Program-made: the position numbers and the translations under genes
DNA from: Deltaproteobacteria bacterium
Lineage (GTDB): Bacteria > Desulfobacterota > Desulfobacteria > Desulfobacterales > SG8-13
NCBI GenBank assembly: GCA_024639205.1
Contig: JAHEIV010000095.1
Location: forward strand, 1 to 9,057
Direction: 5' to 3'
Length of the DNA: 9,057 bases
Notes under the pieces: generated by a model
The model's input: the letters and a program-made list of their open reading frames with translations, nothing else
What the model was told of the DNA's origin: nothing
Databases searched by the model: none
In this document: positions 6,452 to 9,057 of the stretch, piece after piece
How the letters are laid out: each line of letters starts with the position of its first letter
Numbering within the stretch: position 1 is the stretch's first letter

Positions 6452-8062
6452 ATGAGCCAGGATAACCCGCACAGGATTCTTTTCGTAGATGATGAGCAAA
6501 GCATTCTGGATGTTGCCAGTGGATATTTTACGCGCCTGGGATTTGAGGTCCTGACGGCCAAAAACGGCGTCGAGGCTGTCGGAATCCTGGAAGCCGAAAA
6601 AATCGATTGCTGTTTTACCGATATCAACATGCCCGGCATGAACGGTGTCGATCTGGCGGAGCACATTCGAAACATCGACAACACGCTGCCGGTTGTCATC
6701 ATGACCGGATACCCCACCTTGGACAATACCATCTCGACGCTGAAAAACGGCGTCGTCGACTTTCTTGTCAAGCCGGTGAACCTGAGCCAGATGGAGTTGT
6801 GTGTCCGCCGGGTGTTCAGCCAGCGAAAGTTGTTTGTGGAAAACGTGTTGCTGAAAAAAGAGGTGGAAAGCAAACGAAAACTGGAAAAACTCAACTGCGA
6901 GCTGTCACTGAAAGTAGACGAACTCAATACCCTGAACAGGATCCTGACCCATATTTCCGGCAAAAGCTCCACCAAAGATGTCTTTTGCCGGTTGGTGAAC
7001 CTGGCGATCGATATCACCCAATCGGATGAAAGCGGTTTTTATGTGGTCAACGATGCCGTGCGCATGCCATTTCGGATCGCCTCTGCCATCGCCGCCGGTG
7101 CCGGTGAGACCCGAAGCCATCTTCCGCGCTCCTCAGCGGAATCCGTTGACATGGGCCCGGATCTTGCGCTGCCGATCCCATCGGTCGAGGGACTCGTGAT
7201 GGAAAGTGCAAAGGATGAAATGCCCTTGCTGATCGCCGAAAACAACGACACACGGGATCTTCCGCCGGACATTCATTCGATGATATTGATGCCGGTTAAA
7301 ATCCGGGCAAAGGTGTTCGGGGTGCTTACCACCGTGGTGACGGAGCAGGATAAGCGGTTTTCCGAAAGAGATCTTTACTATCTGAATTTCATGGCACAAA
7401 GTGCTGCCGATGCCATCGAAAACCTGGCTCTGTATGAAAACATCTATGAGAATCTGTTCGCCACGTTGTTCGCATTTGTCAATGCCATTGAAGCCAGAGA
7501 TCCATATACACGCCAGCACTCCAGCCGGGTGACCCGTTTTTCCATCATTATCGGCCGGGAGCTGGGATGTTCGTCCGATGAGCTCGAAACCCTGAATTTT
7601 GCGGGGCATCTGCACGATATCGGCAAAATCGGTATCCGAGACGACATTTTGCTGAAACCGGGTCGATTATCCAAGGAAGAATTCGAGAAGATCAAGGAGC
7701 ATCCGGGAATCGGCGCCCGGATCGTGGAAAAGCTCGGTTTCTGGGAACAGGAACGGCACATTATCCGCTGCCACCACGAACGCTTTGACGGCACCGGGTA
7801 CCCGGATGGCTTGAAGAAAGACGAAATTCCGTTTCTTGCGCGCATCATGTCGGTTGCCGATGTATATGACGCCCTGTCTTCCGATCGGGCCTACCGCCGG
7901 AAAATGGAAGAAAAGCAGGTGCTGCAGATTATCCGCGAAGGTTCCGGCACCCAGTTCGATCCCCATGTGGTGGAAACCTTTTTCACGCTGCACAAACAGG
8001 GGCGAATGCAGGAGCCCCAGATAAAAGAAAATCCCACCGATATCTTCTCCGATACCTGTTAG
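6452..8062 (+). CDS. Response regulator with REC, GAF and HD-GYP domains (cyclic di-GMP phosphodiesterase)
   Basis: This 536-aa cytoplasmic two-component output protein is expected to hydrolyse cyclic di-GMP when its receiver is phosphorylated. REC domain, about residues 8-125: acidic pair Asp13/Asp14, phosphoacceptor Asp57 in FTDINMPGMNG, Thr85 in IMTGYP and Lys107 in FLVKPVN, all intact. A charged coiled coil follows at about 125-160. A GAF-like sensor domain spans about 160-320; its ligand is unknown. HD-GYP, about 335-520: HDIGKIGI with His388/Asp389, then HHERFDGTGYPDG with the GYP at 449-451 and SVADVYDALSSDRAYR. All hallmark residues are present, so an active enzyme is likely. I chose ATG 6452 over ATG 6419: it has AGGA at 6439-6442 about nine bases upstream, and it places the receiver at the very N-terminus. 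No histidine kinase lies beside it, so it is an orphan regulator in this window. RpfG is a similar but simpler REC-HD-GYP protein. Confidence 0.95.
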   Translation: MSQDNPHRILFVDDEQSILDVASGYFTRLGFEVLTAKNGVEAVGILEAEKIDCCFTDINMPGMNGVDLAEHIRNIDNTLPVVIMTGYPTLDNTISTLKNGVVDFLVKPVNLSQMELCVRRVFSQRKLFVENVLLKKEVESKRKLEKLNCELSLKVDELNTLNRILTHISGKSSTKDVFCRLVNLAIDITQSDESGFYVVNDAVRMPFRIASAIAAGAGETRSHLPRSSAESVDMGPDLALPIPSVEGLVMESAKDEMPLLIAENNDTRDLPPDIHSMILMPVKIRAKVFGVLTTVVTEQDKRFSERDLYYLNFMAQSAADAIENLALYENIYENLFATLFAFVNAIEARDPYTRQHSSRVTRFSIIIGRELGCSSDELETLNFAGHLHDIGKIGIRDDILLKPGRLSKEEFEKIKEHPGIGARIVEKLGFWEQERHIIRCHHERFDGTGYPDGLKKDEIPFLARIMSVADVYDALSSDRAYRRKMEEKQVLQIIREGSGTQFDPHVVETFFTLHKQGRMQEPQIKENPTDIFSDTC

Positions 8063-8074
8063 TTTTTCTCCCAG

Positions 8075-8103
8075 CTGTCATTTATTCCAAAATGTGGTAT
8101 AAT
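8075..8103 (+). promoter_or_regulatory. Strong extended -10 sigma70 promoter for the small membrane protein
   Basis: CTGTCA (8075-8080) is followed by exactly 17 bases and then a perfect TATAAT (8098-8103), itself preceded by TGG, giving an extended -10. Transcription would begin near 8110, downstream of the HD-GYP stop at 8062. This is the best promoter in the window and suggests the small gene is expressed independently. Confidence 0.7.
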
Positions 8104-8139
8104 ATTACTACCCTAAATCACCAGTAGTGAAGGAGCGTT

Positions 8140-8196
8140 GTGTTCACATGGCCGTGCGCTCGAGGCAATCGGGGCGGGCCGGATGAAGGAATGTGA
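8140..8196 (+). other. Possible short upstream ORF coupled to the small membrane protein
   Basis: AAGGAG at 8130-8135 is a good Shine-Dalgarno, but it sits only two bases before the in-frame TTG at 8138. It is better placed (four bases) for the GTG at 8140. That GTG opens an 18-codon frame ending in TGA at 8194-8196, one base before the ATG at 8198. Another frame, ATG 8148 to TGA 8184-8186, overlaps the ATG at 8183. Both arrangements would allow translational coupling. Neither peptide resembles anything known. Confidence 0.25.
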
Positions 8197-8197
8197 A

Positions 8198-8500
8198 ATG
8201 CTGCTGCGCAGATACAAGATACCGGTGGTATTGCTGCTTGTCGGTTTGCTGTTGCTGAACCCGGCCGTTTGCCCGGCAGCGGACCTTGAAAGACAAGTAG
8301 CGAAACCGACGCCGGGCAACACTTTCATCGATGCCCTGCTTTATCGCCCCGTCGGTCTTATTCTTATTCCGGCGGGCGCCGTTTTGTTTGTTTTTACCCT
8401 CCCGTTTTCCGCAATCGGGCGAAATGTGGGCCAGTCCTTCGACAACCTTGTGGCCACCCCGGCTCGCTATACTTTTGTCAGACCCCTGGGGGACATCTAA
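8198..8500 (+). CDS. Small exported/membrane protein of unknown function
   Basis: This 100-aa protein starts at ATG 8198, which has AAGGA at 8186-8190 and a 7-base spacer. In-frame alternatives are ATG 8183 (105 aa) and TTG 8138 (120 aa). The N-terminus is a clear signal peptide: two Arg and a Lys, then the hydrophobic core IPVVLLLVGLLLL, with probable cleavage after Ala27 or Ala28 (CPA-A-D). The Cys25 context is not a lipobox. A second hydrophobic stretch at about 52-73 (VGLILIPAGAVLFVFTLPFSAI) is probably a membrane helix, with the C-terminus ending in TPARYTFVRPLGDI. The pattern LYRPVGL...LPFS...NV...P..YTF.RPLG resembles a recurring but uncharacterised small proteobacterial protein family; I recognise the look, not a function. 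It has its own strong promoter (8075-8103) and a candidate terminator downstream, so it is likely monocistronic. Confidence 0.72.
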   Translation: MLLRRYKIPVVLLLVGLLLLNPAVCPAADLERQVAKPTPGNTFIDALLYRPVGLILIPAGAVLFVFTLPFSAIGRNVGQSFDNLVATPARYTFVRPLGDI

Positions 8501-8597
8501 AACCGATAGCAGCAGAAACGCTTCCAAGGACCCAGGGCCCTGTTGCCGGCTGGCTCGACACCGATGATCGTGGGCCCCTGAAGCCCCAATCCTGTTT

Positions 8598-8628
8598 GCC
8601 TGCTATCGTGCAGGCGCCACTTTTTCTT
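8598..8628 (+). terminator. Possible rho-independent terminator after the small membrane protein gene
   Basis: GCCTGC (8598-8603), a six-base loop TATCGT and GCAGGC (8610-8615) form a perfect 6-bp stem. GCCAC and then a T-run TTTTTCTT (8621-8628) follow. The five-base gap between stem and T-run is longer than ideal. It lies about 100 bases after the stop at 8500, which fits the 3' end of that transcript. Confidence 0.4.
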
Positions 8629-8652
8629 CATCCGCTTTCCTACGGCCTTGCC

Positions 8653-8700
8653 TTCACCGATTAGCCGCTATTTTCGTTCACCGATCAGCCACTATTTTAA
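8653..8700. repeat. Two-copy 24-bp tandem repeat
   Basis: The unit beginning TTCACCGAT at 8653 recurs at 8677 with exactly 24-bp period. The copies differ at four positions: T/C, G/A and the final CG/AA. Because 24 is a multiple of three, one frame reads SPISRYFR then SPISHYFK, but no convincing gene contains it. It probably arose by local duplication. Confidence 0.55.
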
Positions 8701-8746
8701 GATCGGACCCGGTGTTGGTCCATCCATGATCCATTTTCCGCCGGAC

Positions 8747-9057
8747 AATGTTCTCCGCCGGTTTTCGGGCTGTGGCGCAGGCAACAGCGCGCCTCATCAC
8801 AAATCCTTGGGCGGACCTGTCCAACGTAAAAAGCCGCCTTGATGAATGGGACACGATTCAAATTACTTTTGTCGGTCGGGTCGGTTGGGACCATCCGCAA
8901 GATGCAGATGCTACGGAACCCGCCTCCCGGGCCGTAAGTCCGACGCCTTTGATTGACGCTGCTTTTCTTTCTGCCCAAAGGGTCTCTGGTGGCGGATGGA
9001 ACCTACGAAACGGATGCAGATGGGTGTTGCGGATGTCCCGAGATAAATGTATGGGCG
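8747..9057 (+). CDS. Weak open reading frame running off the right edge (unsupported product)
   Basis: From ATG 8747 (in-frame TGA about 8729 upstream) the plus frame stays open for 103 codons to the window end. It begins MFSAGFRAVAQATARLITNP and continues ADLSNVKSRLDEWDTIQITFVGR further on. It has no good Shine-Dalgarno, no recognised domain, and competes with a minus-strand frame over the same bases. The last third (CRWVLRMSRDKCMG) looks unlike protein. It may be the start of a real gene, a decayed gene or chance. Confidence is low. Confidence 0.15.

Larger units (their letters stand above)
8501..9057. other. Right-hand region with no firm gene
   Basis: These 557 bases contain no gene I can support. 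Seen in them: the palindrome CAGGGCCCTG (8533-8542), with a related arm GGGCCCCTG at 8572-8580; the candidate terminator at 8598-8628; a two-copy tandem repeat at 8653-8700; and an open plus-strand frame from ATG 8747 to the window edge. Two short frames (8648-8842 plus, 8697-8978 minus) overlap that frame antagonistically and lack good ribosome binding sites. The mixed signals fit intergenic or decayed coding DNA. Confidence 0.45.

Noticed and set aside
6343..6465. 40-codon frame beginning MDELINKRSEY, overlapping the HD-GYP start
   Set aside because: No Shine-Dalgarno and no family resemblance; it reads out of frame into the HD-GYP gene.
6274..7017. 247-codon minus-strand open frame
   Set aside because: It lies antisense to the start and receiver domain of the HD-GYP gene, is Ser/Arg/Phe-rich with no domain, and fits a shadow of real coding on the other strand.
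8533..8580. Terminator from CAGGGCCCTG and GGGCCCCTG arms
   Set aside because: The arms are about 30 bases apart, need a bulge and have no T-run. The hairpin at 8598-8628 is a better candidate.

Overview
The window (9,057 bp) looks like chromosomal DNA of a Gram-negative, sulfate-reducer-like deltaproteobacterium (Desulfobacterota). That assignment is an inference. It rests on an RNase J gene next to ftsK, a glycan-type glycosyltransferase/methyltransferase cluster, an HD-GYP response regulator of a kind common in that group, and moderately high GC with mixed codon use. No rRNA, tRNA, CRISPR array, transposase or phage gene was found.

Layout, left to right. (1) 1-867 (+): the 3' half of a ribonuclease J gene that begins outside the window. 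(2) 868-1169: a spacer with inverted repeats but no convincing gene. (3) 1170-3320 (+): a complete FtsK/SpoIIIE DNA translocase of 716 aa. (4) 3336-3423: an imperfect 88-bp palindrome that looks like a dispersed REP-type element. (5) 3480 (or 3420)-4124 (+): a class I SAM methyltransferase. It converges with, and overlaps by 82 bp, a minus-strand pair: a GT4 glycosyltransferase (6077-4782) followed by a second SAM methyltransferase (4816-4043). The pair looks translationally coupled, with a 35-bp overlap and a TTG start behind a strong Shine-Dalgarno. (6) 6078-6451: a divergent intergenic region. (7) 6452-8062 (+): a REC-GAF-HD-GYP response regulator with intact phosphorylation and phosphodiesterase signatures. 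(8) 8198-8500 (+): a small exported or membrane protein behind an excellent extended -10 promoter. (9) 8501-9057: mostly non-coding, with a probable terminator, a 2-copy tandem repeat and a weak open frame running off the right edge.

Functionally, RNase J (RNA decay and processing) and FtsK (chromosome segregation at division) are housekeeping genes. RNase J next to an FtsK-family gene is a recurring neighbourhood in several bacterial phyla. The glycosyltransferase and its coupled methyltransferase probably build or modify a surface polysaccharide or other glycan. The HD-GYP regulator is expected to hydrolyse cyclic di-GMP under control of an unseen histidine kinase. I found no clearly new multigene system. 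The best candidates for a second look are the palindrome after ftsK, the tail-to-tail coding overlap of the two methyltransferase genes, and the strongly promoted small membrane protein with short upstream ORFs.
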